Shown here piece after piece: positions 8,195 to 15,823 of a stretch of DNA of 64,000 nucleotides; positions within the stretch are counted from its first letter, which is position 1; every line of letters begins with the position of its first letter. Source of the stretch: Nocardioides albus (lineage in GTDB: Bacteria > Actinomycetota > Actinomycetes > Propionibacteriales > Nocardioidaceae); assembly GCF_014648255.1 (NCBI RefSeq), contig NZ_BMQT01000003.1:310001-374000 (forward strand), given 5' to 3'. The notes below the pieces were generated by a model that was given only the letters and a program-made list of their open reading frames with translations, was not told where the DNA came from and did no database searches. The position numbers and the translations under genes are program-made.

Positions 8195-8268
8195 GCACTC
8201 TCAGTTCATCCTGAGCCCACGCGGCGGCGTCCCCCGGCAGTTCCGGGCGGCGCCGCTGCCACGTTTTG

Positions 8269-8359
8269 CCGAAGCGTCACTCCCGTCGGCCGAGGCGTCA
8301 CGCCCGTCGGCCGAAGCGTCACCCAAGTGCCAACTCGGCCGACGCGGGTGACGTCTCGG
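8269..8359. repeat. 21-bp GCGTCAC repeats, two and a half direct plus one inverted
   Basis: CCGAAGCGTCACTCCCGTCGG-type units start at 8269 and 8290. A partial third unit starts at 8311 (CCGAAGCGTCACCC). An inverted related copy lies at 8339-8359 (its complement reads CCGAGACGTCACCC then GCGTCGG). They lie directly upstream of the ThiF-like gene at 8425 and could be an operator array or a simple tandem duplication. Confidence 0.6.
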
Positions 8360-8363
8360 CAGG

Positions 8364-8387
8364 TTATCCACAGGGTCTGTGGATTGT
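8364..8387. promoter_or_regulatory. Inverted pair of DnaA-box-like sites
   Basis: A perfect TTATCCACA at 8364-8372 is followed by an opposing TGTGGATTG, so that ATCCACAG and CTGTGGAT form an 8-bp inverted repeat separated by 3 nt. It sits about 40 nt upstream of the ThiF-like gene. TTATCCACA is the canonical DnaA box. Whether DnaA binds here is not known. Confidence 0.4.
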
Positions 8388-8424
8388 CGGTGCAGGAATT
8401 CTGGCGCGGTGTGAGACTCCCGGC

Positions 8425-9195
8425 ATGAACACGCGCTACCGGATTCGGCCGGGGTATGTGGCCGTACGACGTGATGAGACCCGACTCCAGATCGGCATCG
8501 ACCCACCGCGGCGAGCGGTCGTGCAGGACGGCGTGGAGGTACGCCGCCTGCTGACCGATCTCGCCGCCGGACGGGCGGTCGAGCCCGATCACCTGCCCGG
8601 ACGACACGCGATGCAACAGCTCGGCAACGCCGGGCTGCTGACGGACGCGGACGGCGAGGAGCCGGCACCACCGGTCGGCTTCGACGGGCCGCCGGCGATG
8701 ATCTCGGCGGCTCGGGCAGTGCTCGGACCAGCACCGGCGCCGAGCGACCCGGGCATCGTCGTGCTTCTCTCCGAGGGACCGCTGGATCGCGAGCGCGCCG
8801 ACGAGCTGGTCCGCGACGGACGGGCTCACCTCGTCGTCGAGAGCGGGCCCGACACCTGGTCGGTGGGCCCGCTGGTCGTACCCGGTGTGACGGCGTGCCT
8901 GCGGTGCGTCGATGCGGCCCTCGCCGAGGAGGACGACCGGCGTGCGGTGATCGTGAGCCAGCTCGTCGGCATCGAGGTGCCGGGCGATCCCCTGCTGCAA
9001 TCGCTCGCGCTCTCCTGGGCCGTACGCGACGCCCGCACCTATCTCGCCGGCCGCACTCCGGCCTCGTGGTCGGCGTCGGTGAGCCTCACCCGTGATGACG
9101 CCCCCGCGATCCGGCCGTGGCTTCGGCACCCCTACTGCGGCTGCGCCTGGGACCTGATCGCAGCAGCAGGGGCCGAGACCGGCGACCCGGCTTGA
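8425..9195 (+). CDS. ThiF / TOMM cyclodehydratase-like protein
   Basis: This 256-residue protein resembles the actinobacterial bacteriocin-cyclodehydratase-like (ocin_ThiF) proteins. It has an N-terminal leader-binding-like region (YVAVRRDETRLQIGIDPP), a middle part with VVPGVTACLRCVDAAL, and a C-terminal RPWLRHPYCGCAWD with Cys and His ligands suited to zinc. There is no adenylate-forming GxGxxG ThiF core, and no YcaO, dehydrogenase or precursor peptide gene nearby, so a RiPP role is doubtful. Homologues occur in conserved actinobacterial loci near whiB7 and uvrD2, which suggests a housekeeping role. Confidence 0.6.
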   Translation: MNTRYRIRPGYVAVRRDETRLQIGIDPPRRAVVQDGVEVRRLLTDLAAGRAVEPDHLPGRHAMQQLGNAGLLTDADGEEPAPPVGFDGPPAMISAARAVLGPAPAPSDPGIVVLLSEGPLDRERADELVRDGRAHLVVESGPDTWSVGPLVVPGVTACLRCVDAALAEEDDRRAVIVSQLVGIEVPGDPLLQSLALSWAVRDARTYLAGRTPASWSASVSLTRDDAPAIRPWLRHPYCGCAWDLIAAAGAETGDPA

Positions 9196-9203
9196 CCAGG
9201 CTC

Positions 9204-9280
9204 CGTGACCTCCGGCACCCTTGCCGCATGGTCACGAAGAGCGCGCTGCGACGACGAGGCTCGGGTCTCTGACCCCGCCT
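9204..9280 (+). promoter_or_regulatory. Candidate arginine-responsive leader of argS
   Basis: The region contains a 7-bp stem CGTGACC (9204-9210) / GGTCACG (9230-9236) that overlaps the start of a small leader ORF. A second hairpin at 9257-9280 (GGGTC/GACCC plus AGGC/GCCT) begins immediately after three tandem CGA codons. A ribosome stalled on the Arg codons would cover the foot of the second hairpin. There is no U-run, so control would be translational or Rho-dependent. No T-box core was seen. The mechanism is inference. Confidence 0.4.
9228..9272 (+). CDS. Possible argS leader peptide with three consecutive Arg codons
   Basis: A 14-residue ORF, MVTKSALRRRGSGL, ends 46 nt before the argS start. 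Its three arginines are encoded CGA CGA CGA, and CGA is unusual in a GC-rich genome that prefers CGC and CGG. No clear Shine-Dalgarno precedes the ATG, and the start codon lies at the edge of a predicted stem. A run of codons for the cognate amino acid just upstream of the matching synthetase is the classic layout of ribosome-mediated attenuation. Confidence 0.4.
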   Translation: MVTKSALRRRGSGL

Positions 9281-9318
9281 TCGCGTCAGCCTGCCCTCTT
9301 CACCTCCTAGGACCGCTC

Positions 9319-11025
9319 GTGCACCAGCACACCCTCGCCCTGTCCGCACACCTGCAGGACGCCGTCGTCACCTGCTTCGGCGACACCTACGCCGGGATCG
9401 ATCCCGAGCTGCGGCCGGCCACCCGGCGCGAGTTCGGGCACCTCCAGTCCAATCTCCCGCTGCGGCTGGCCGGCCCGCTCGGCCTGCCGCCGCGGGAGAT
9501 CGGCGCGCGCCTGATCGACGCCGTGGATCCCGGCGGGCTGGCCACCCTCGAGCTCGCCGGCGCCGGCTTCATCAACATCACCTGGTCCCCCGACGTCCTC
9601 GGCGCGGCCGTCGGCGACCTGTTCACCGACCCGCACCTGGGCGTACGCACGCCCGAGACCCGGCAGCGGGTCGTCGTGGACTACTCCTCCCCCAACGTCG
9701 CCAAGCAGATGCACGTCGGTCATCTGCGCTCGACGGTCATCGGCGACTCCCTGGCCCGGGTGCTCACCTACGCCGGCCACGAGGTCGTCCGGCAGAACCA
9801 CCTCGGCGACTGGGGGACACAGTTCGGCATGCTCGTCGAGGAGCTGCTCGGGGAGGGTCTCCGCGACCCCGCGGCGGTGTCGGGTCTGGACATGGCCGAA
9901 TTGCTCGCGCTCTACCAGCGGGCCAAGGCGCGCTTCGACGACGACCCAGGCTTCGCCGACTCTGCACGGCGGCGGGTGGTCGCGCTCCAGTCCGGCGAAC
10001 CGACCACGCTCGCCCTGTGGCAGGCGCTGGTCGACGCCTCGATGGCAGAGTTCGACGCCGTCTACGGCCGGCTCGGCGTGCTCCTGACCGGCGACGACTT
10101 CGACGGCGAGAGCCGCTACAACCCCCAGCTCCCGGGCATCGTCGACGACCTCCGGACCTCGGGCCTGCTGACCGAGTCGGCCGGCGCCCAGGTCGTCTAC
10201 CCCGACGGCTTCACCGGCCGCGACGGCGCAGCGCTGCCGCTGATCGTGCGGAAGGCCGACGGCGGATTCGGGTACGCCGCGACCGACCTCGCCACGATCC
10301 GGCACCGCGTCGACGACCTGGCCGTCGACCGGGTCGTCTACGTCGTCGACCACCGGCAGAGCCAGCACTTCGACATGGTCTTCGCCGTCGCTCGTGCCGC
10401 GGGCTGGCTGCCCGAATCGGTGGAGGTCCAGCACATCGGCTTCGGCACCGTGCTCGGCCCCGACGGCCGGCCGTTCAAGACCCGCTCGGGCGAGACGGTG
10501 ACGCTGACCGCACTGCTCGACGCAGCCGAGGAGGCAGCCGCGGCCAGCTACGCCGGCCCCGAGGTCGTACGCGCCGTGGCCAACGCCGCGGTGAAGTACG
10601 CCGACCTCTCCAACCACCTCGCCCGCGACTACGTCTTCGACCTCGCCCGGATGTCGGCCACCACCGGGGAGACCGGACCGTATCTGCAGTACGCCCACGC
10701 CCGGGTGAGCAGCATCCTCGCGCAGGCGCCGCAGCAGGCGTATGCCGTCGGCACCCCGTCCCATCCGGCCGAGCAGCGGCTCGCGCTGGAGCTGACCGGG
10801 TTCGCGCCGGTGGTCGCCAAGGTCGCCGACACCCTGGAGCCGCATCACCTGACTGCGTACCTCTATGGCCTGGCGACCGCGTTGACGGGGTTCTACGAGA
10901 GCTGTCCGGTGCTCAAGGCGGAGGGTGAGGTCAGGCAGACCCGGCTCGCGTTGTGCGAGGCGACCCGGCGAGTGCTGTCAGCAGGACTCGGGCTCCTCGG
11001 GATCGAGGCGCCTCGGAGGATGTGA
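9319..11025 (+). CDS. argS: Arginine--tRNA ligase
   Basis: The enzyme charges tRNA-Arg. From the GTG at 9319 (AGGA at 9309-9312) it has 568 residues. The HIGH motif is present as HVGHLRSTVIGD after VDYSSPNVAKQM, and the KMSKS-region equivalent is FGTVLGPDGRPFKTRSGE, all typical of class I ArgS. The C-terminal part contains the DALR-type anticodon-binding helices. The gene is not beside lysA or thrA, where the main actinobacterial argS often lies, so a second argS elsewhere in the genome is possible. The preceding leader suggests arginine-responsive expression. Confidence 0.93.
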   Translation: MHQHTLALSAHLQDAVVTCFGDTYAGIDPELRPATRREFGHLQSNLPLRLAGPLGLPPREIGARLIDAVDPGGLATLELAGAGFINITWSPDVLGAAVGDLFTDPHLGVRTPETRQRVVVDYSSPNVAKQMHVGHLRSTVIGDSLARVLTYAGHEVVRQNHLGDWGTQFGMLVEELLGEGLRDPAAVSGLDMAELLALYQRAKARFDDDPGFADSARRRVVALQSGEPTTLALWQALVDASMAEFDAVYGRLGVLLTGDDFDGESRYNPQLPGIVDDLRTSGLLTESAGAQVVYPDGFTGRDGAALPLIVRKADGGFGYAATDLATIRHRVDDLAVDRVVYVVDHRQSQHFDMVFAVARAAGWLPESVEVQHIGFGTVLGPDGRPFKTRSGETVTLTALLDAAEEAAAASYAGPEVVRAVANAAVKYADLSNHLARDYVFDLARMSATTGETGPYLQYAHARVSSILAQAPQQAYAVGTPSHPAEQRLALELTGFAPVVAKVADTLEPHHLTAYLYGLATALTGFYESCPVLKAEGEVRQTRLALCEATRRVLSAGLGLLGIEAPRRM

Positions 11026-11048
11026 GGAGGTCGCGCGCGTGACCTCCT
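11025..11048. terminator. Hairpin between convergent argS and small zinc-finger gene
   Basis: AGGAGGTC (11025-11032) pairs with GACCTCCT (11041-11048) around an 8-nt loop. It starts at the last base of the argS stop codon and ends 3 nt before the stop of the convergent gene, so it could serve both. No strong U-run is seen on either side. Confidence 0.4.
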
Positions 11049-11051
11049 GGC

Positions 11052-11216
11052 TCAGGACCACCAGTCGGAGTCGAGCTTGGCTTCCATGGAGCGCACGTGA
11101 CGACGCGAGCAGGCCTCGCAGAACGACTTCGCACGCCCACGCTCAACCGCGGTGGTCCAGGCCAGGAGGCGCTTGGGGTCGGCCTCGTAGCATCCGCAGA
11201 AATCGCAGGTCTTCAT
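11052..11216 (-). CDS. Small zinc-finger protein (CxxC pair)
   Basis: This 54-residue ORF reads MKTCDFCGCYEADPKRLLA at the start, then a basic section and SFCEACSRRHVRSME, ending DSDWWS. CDFC and CEAC form a likely four-cysteine zinc site. The composition and length suggest a real small protein, and the GC pattern fits its neighbours. The family is not recognised. It lies between argS and the CMD-domain gene. It could also be a longer conserved actinobacterial protein with a different start, but no upstream in-frame start looks better. Confidence 0.65.
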   Translation of the reverse strand: MKTCDFCGCYEADPKRLLAWTTAVERGRAKSFCEACSRRHVRSMEAKLDSDWWS

Positions 11217-11295
11217 GGCTCAACGATAGGTCGCGATCCTGCGGTTCCGAGGGCACAACACCGAAATTCTGGATCACCTCGAGGTCAGCGCCGTG

Positions 11296-11778
11296 TTACC
11301 TGTGGGAGGGCAGGACGCAGGCCGTGTCGAGGCCCAGAACGTGGTTGAGCCGCCCGAAGGCCAGCCACGACCCCAGACACATGCTCAGCTCGACGATCTC
11401 GGCGTCGCTGTAGTGGGCGGACATCCGGTCCCAGAAGGACTGGTCGATGCCATGGTGGTCTGTCGCGTAGCGTTCTGCGTACTCGGCCGCGAGTCGGGTC
11501 CGGTCGTCGAACGCGTCCGTCGTACGCCACTCCTCGACCGCCCCGGCGAACGACTCCTCGACCACCTGTCCGTCTCGCTCGGTGCGCCAGTCGAGGCAGA
11601 AGATGCACCCGTTGATCTGCGCGATCCGCAGGCGGGCGGCCTCGAACTCGCGAAGGCCGAGCGTGGTGTGCTCGTAGACCGCGAGCGAGAGGCCGGCGGC
11701 GGCCGGCCCGATCCCGGGGACCATCTCACCCCAGACGTACGCGATCGGGTCCTTGTCCTCGGGGACGTCGATGATCAT
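11296..11778 (-). CDS. Carboxymuconolactone decarboxylase (CMD/AhpD-like) family protein
   Basis: The 160-residue protein contains RIAQINGCIFCLDWR, the CxxC peroxidatic-type motif of the AhpD/CMD fold, near residue 55, followed by helical segments. The start at 11778 overlaps the stop of the reductase-like gene (ATGA), so the two are translationally coupled. Family members act as alkylhydroperoxidases or decarboxylases. The link to the divergent cholesterol oxidase and a KstR-type operator suggests a part in steroid or related catabolism, which is inference. Confidence 0.82.
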   Translation of the reverse strand: MIIDVPEDKDPIAYVWGEMVPGIGPAAAGLSLAVYEHTTLGLREFEAARLRIAQINGCIFCLDWRTERDGQVVEESFAGAVEEWRTTDAFDDRTRLAAEYAERYATDHHGIDQSFWDRMSAHYSDAEIVELSMCLGSWLAFGRLNHVLGLDTACVLPSHR

Positions 11779-12875
11779 GCGGTCACACCTTCCTGGGCGG
11801 TCCTGGCCGCGCCGAGCCTGCCGGTCGCCGGACGCAGGGGGACGTCGAGCGCGTCGTAGAGGCCGGGGTCTGCGTCGATGAGCCATTCGATCGCGCCGAC
11901 CAGGCGGCCGACGGCGGTGGCGTTGCCACCGGCCGCCCGGTTGCCGGCCTCGTCGGTCGCCTCGATCGTCACCTCGATCCGCGGATCGCCCTCGATGATC
12001 ACCCGGTGGGCACCGTCACCGTCGGGTGGCGTGGGCCAGTCTGGCGCGCAGGAGGGATGGATGCGGGTGACGTGCTCGATGACGATGAGCGGCTCCCCGC
12101 CGACGATCCCCTGGACCTCGAAGCGCACAGCGCCTTGGGTGCCCTTCTCGAACTCACCCATCGACTCGGTGCTCACGGTCTCGTCCAACGGGAGCCGCTC
12201 GACGGTCTCCCGGATCTCGTCGAGCTCGACCTCGAGACCCCGAGCGATCAGCCGGACTTGGCCGCCCCACACCATCGTCGGCACGGTTGCCGCGAGCATC
12301 GGGGCGTCGTAGTCCATCGGCTGCCCCATCCCGACGAGATAGCGGACGGAGTCGGGCTGGTCGTAGGTGGAGTAGTCGAAGATCTCCTGGCAGCGGACGA
12401 CGTCCACGGTGCTGCCCAGGCCGCTGACCAGCAGCGGCAGCACGTCGTTCCCCCACCCCGGGTCGACACCGGAGACGAAGAGCGACCCGCCGCCCTCGGC
12501 GATCGCGGCCAGCACCGGCTCGCGCATCTCCGGCGGAGCGTTGCGCTGGTCGTAGAGCGCGTAGAGGGCGGGCGTGACGACCACCGCGCCGGTCCCGAGC
12601 GCTCGCACGATGTCGGCGAGGGCCTCGTCCGGGCGGATGTCGCCCGATGCGGCGTACACCACCGCCTGCGGACGGGACGCGAGCACCGAGTCGATGTCGT
12701 CGGTGGCGGCGACGGCGAGGTCACGGCCGAGCTCCGCGAGATCGCCCGCGTCTCGGCCGACCTTCTCGGGGTCGTGGACGAGCACGCTCGTCAGCTCGAG
12801 ACGTGGATGTGCGTCGACCGCGCGGATGGCGAGTCGACCGATATTTCCTGTGCCCCAAACGCATGCGGTGACCAT
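11775..12875 (-). CDS. NAD(P)-binding dihydrodipicolinate reductase-like / diaminopentanoate dehydrogenase-like protein
   Basis: This 366-residue oxidoreductase begins with the Rossmann motif VWGTGNIGRLAIRAV and has GVDPGWGNDVLPLLVSGL in the middle. These are typical of the dihydrodipicolinate-reductase-related family used by mycobacteria and relatives near steroid and lipid genes. Not a true DapB: it is longer and lacks the DapB E-L-H-H-x3-K-x-D-x-P signature. It is divergent from cholesterol oxidase across an 80-bp region with a KstR-type operator and is coupled to the CMD gene downstream. The substrate is unknown. Confidence 0.8.
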   Translation of the reverse strand: MVTACVWGTGNIGRLAIRAVDAHPRLELTSVLVHDPEKVGRDAGDLAELGRDLAVAATDDIDSVLASRPQAVVYAASGDIRPDEALADIVRALGTGAVVVTPALYALYDQRNAPPEMREPVLAAIAEGGGSLFVSGVDPGWGNDVLPLLVSGLGSTVDVVRCQEIFDYSTYDQPDSVRYLVGMGQPMDYDAPMLAATVPTMVWGGQVRLIARGLEVELDEIRETVERLPLDETVSTESMGEFEKGTQGAVRFEVQGIVGGEPLIVIEHVTRIHPSCAPDWPTPPDGDGAHRVIIEGDPRIEVTIEATDEAGNRAAGGNATAVGRLVGAIEWLIDADPGLYDALDVPLRPATGRLGAARTAQEGVTA

Positions 12876-12935
12876 GCGATCTCCCTTGCTGGTTTGCGTG
12901 AATGTTGCGAAACCCGTGACACCCCCACCGGCATA

Positions 12936-12951
12936 CTAGAACATGTTCTAG
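12936..12951. promoter_or_regulatory. KstR-type operator palindrome
   Basis: CTAGAACATGTTCTAG is a perfect 16-bp palindrome. Its inner 14 bases, TAGAACATGTTCTA (12937-12950), match the published KstR consensus TnnAACnnGTTnnA at every fixed position. It lies in the 80-bp region between the reductase gene and cholesterol oxidase, where one TetR-family repressor could control both. A LexA box is excluded because the GAAC/GTTC spacing is 2 rather than 4. Confidence 0.75.
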
Positions 12952-14625
<1,674 letters not shown>

Positions 14626-14657
14626 CCTGCCGGAGACAGATGTCGGGGCATATGCAG

Positions 14658-14694
14658 GACCGGCCAGTCCGAGGGTTTCTCGGACTGGCCGGTC
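14658..14694 (+). terminator. Strong intrinsic-type terminator after cholesterol oxidase
   Basis: A perfect 16-bp stem, GACCGGCCAGTCCGAG with its complement, surrounds a 5-nt loop (GGTTT) 33 nt after the cholesterol oxidase stop. The 3' side continues ATCTTCC with only a weak U-stretch. It insulates the sterol genes from the convergent small gene. Confidence 0.8.
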
Positions 14695-14745
14695 ATCTTC
14701 CACACCCGCGATCAGAGGGGTGAGGCATGGGGTCCCATGGGGGAC

Positions 14746-14910
14746 TTAGAGCGCGCGGGCTAGAGCCAGCTTCGCCTGGACGGCGGCTCGCTCGGCCTTG
14801 CGGCCCAGGCGAGCGGCCTTGACGAGGGCATGGCCTCGCCGCAGTTCACGCGCCTCTCCCAGGCGCGCGGACATTTGTGCGCGCGCCAGGTCTTCGTTAA
14901 GCAAGTTCAT
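14746..14910 (-). CDS. Small basic helical protein downstream of whiB7
   Basis: From the ATG at 14910 (GGAG 7 nt upstream) the product is 54 residues, MNLLNEDLARAQMSARLG followed by Arg/Lys/Ala-rich helix ending LALARAL. An ATG at 14940 would add ten residues. I recall short proteins of this kind in many actinobacteria but know no function. It follows whiB7 on the same strand and may belong to the same transcript. The Arg/Ala-rich amphipathic composition suggests nucleic-acid or membrane association, which is speculative. Confidence 0.6.
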   Translation of the reverse strand: MNLLNEDLARAQMSARLGEARELRRGHALVKAARLGRKAERAAVQAKLALARAL

Positions 14911-14961
14911 CTGAGTGCTCCGTACTCGGTTGGTGTTCATGTCTGTTGATTCTCCTGCTGG

Positions 14962-15003
14962 TCAGCGGGCTCCGGCGCCCATGGTCATCACGATCGGGTT
15001 CAT
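14962..15003 (-). CDS. Possible 13-residue ORF between whiB7 and the small basic gene
   Basis: The ORF reads MNPIVMTMGAGAR, with AAAGG about 9 nt upstream of its ATG and a following stop 21 nt before the ATG at 14940. It could be a small translated ORF coupling whiB7 and the next gene, or chance. Confidence 0.2.
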   Translation of the reverse strand: MNPIVMTMGAGAR

Positions 15004-15056
15004 GGCTGTTTGCCTTTCGTCGTTGAAACGCTGCTGGTGCTGAGGTGCTCGGTCGT

Positions 15057-15368
15057 TCAGGCGGCGTCCTTGCGGGGCCGGCCACGGGGCCGCTTGCGGG
15101 GGATCACCTTCCCCTGCAGGAGCAGCTGGCCGCCCCAGACGCCCCAGGGCTCACGGCGGTCGAGAGCGCTGGCGAGGCAGAGCGGCTGCACGGGGCAGGT
15201 CGCGCAGAGCGTCTTGGCGAACTCGACGTCGGCAGGAGACTCGGCGAACCACAGCTCGGGGTTGTTGACCCGGCAGGGCAGCTGGTCCTCGTCGTAGCGG
15301 TTGGCTCGGTCGTGGAGAACGCCGAGAGTGGTCCCGACAGGCTCGACGGTCTCGAGAATGCTGGTCAT
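15057..15368 (-). CDS. whiB7: WhiB7/WblC-type Fe-S transcriptional activator of antibiotic resistance
   Basis: The 103-residue protein has the four-cysteine cluster site (PCRVNNPELWF, then CATCPVQPLC), the WhiB signature EPWGVWGG, and a C-terminal AT-hook (KRPRGRPRK) that distinguishes WhiB7 from other Wbl proteins. It binds a 4Fe-4S cluster and sigma-A to activate intrinsic resistance genes. The start at 15368 has AAGGAGGTG just upstream. A long leader with a uORF, an attenuator and an AT-rich promoter lies before it. It is adjacent to uvrD2, as in M. tuberculosis. Confidence 0.93.
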   Translation of the reverse strand: MTSILETVEPVGTTLGVLHDRANRYDEDQLPCRVNNPELWFAESPADVEFAKTLCATCPVQPLCLASALDRREPWGVWGGQLLLQGKVIPRKRPRGRPRKDAA

Positions 15369-15402
15369 ATGTACACCTCCTTTGTGACTGATCGCGGGTT
15401 GT

Positions 15403-15447
15403 GAGAAACAGAAAGGCCGCGGATCCCGGGTTTCGGGTTCCGCGGCC
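15403..15447 (-). terminator. Attenuator (intrinsic terminator) in the whiB7 leader
   Basis: Read on the minus strand, GGCCGCGGA pairs with TCCGCGGCC and an inner CCCG with CGGG, followed directly by TTTCTGTTTCTC. It ends about 35 nt before the whiB7 ATG and lies after the uORF stop. Antibiotic-responsive attenuation upstream of whiB7/wblC is known in mycobacteria and Streptomyces, and this is the obvious candidate here. Confidence 0.75.
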
Positions 15448-15460
15448 TGGAGGCTGCTGT

Positions 15461-15482
15461 GACTACATCGTTCTATGTAGTC
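15461..15482 (-). promoter_or_regulatory. Hairpin containing the whiB7 uORF stop codon
   Basis: GACTACAT and ATGTAGTC form a perfect 8-bp stem around a 6-nt loop. On the minus strand the TAG stop of the uORF lies at its first arm-loop boundary, 13 nt before the terminator stem. Ribosome occupancy at the uORF end would prevent this stem, so it may switch the attenuator. Inference. Confidence 0.5.
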
Positions 15483-15685
15483 GGACAGCTCCAGGCTCGA
15501 ATCCCGTGGGACTTGACCTTGATGGCATCCGCCTGCGGGGACACGAGTCCCTCGACGCGAATGCCGTAGCCAGCGCCCATAAAGGCACCAGCAGCCGGGG
15601 TGGACAGCTCGGGGTGGCCGCACGCGGACATGGCGAAGCCATTGATCGGCGTCTGGATCCCAGTCGTGTTGATTGCGATCTTCAT
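15473..15685 (-). CDS. uORF in the whiB7 leader (70-residue peptide)
   Basis: The ATG at 15685 has GGAGGTGG 8 nt upstream, a strong ribosome-binding site. The 70-residue product begins MKIAINTTGIQTPINGFAMS and ends HGIRAWSCPTT. It has three cysteines or Gly-rich turns but no recognised domain. Its stop lies in a hairpin just before the attenuator. whiB7/wblC leaders in other actinobacteria carry a translated uORF; this one is long for that role, so it may be both regulatory and a genuine small protein. Conservation was not tested. Confidence 0.55.
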   Translation of the reverse strand: MKIAINTTGIQTPINGFAMSACGHPELSTPAAGAFMGAGYGIRVEGLVSPQADAIKVKSHGIRAWSCPTT

Positions 15686-15750
15686 TGGGGCCACCTCCTT
15701 CGGGGCTGTCGGGCGCGCCTCATCAGCGCGCGGTTTTACTTGATGAAGGA

Positions 15751-15789
15751 ACAGTAACCGGCCGGGCAGGTCGGCCGCAAACGATTAAA
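15751..15789 (-). promoter_or_regulatory. Putative WhiB7-autoregulated promoter
   Basis: On the minus strand TTTAA (15785-15789) lies just upstream of TTGCGG (-35, 15775-15780), with TACTGT (-10, 15751-15756) after an 18-bp spacer. An AT-rich tract placed a few bases before the -35 element is the known WhiB7 target arrangement. Transcription would start near 15745, giving a leader of about 375 nt. Confidence 0.55.
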
Positions 15790-15823
15790 CCGGTTGATTT
15801 CGACGAATTTGTGTGGAGAGTTT

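Noticed and set aside
9185..9321. T-box riboswitch upstream of argS
   Set aside because: The TGGNACCGCG core and the specifier architecture were not found; only the short Arg-codon ORF and stems were supported.
12938..12949. LexA (SOS) box at GAACATGTTC
   Set aside because: The actinobacterial SOS box is GAAC-N4-GTTC; here the spacing is 2. The KstR consensus fits fully instead.
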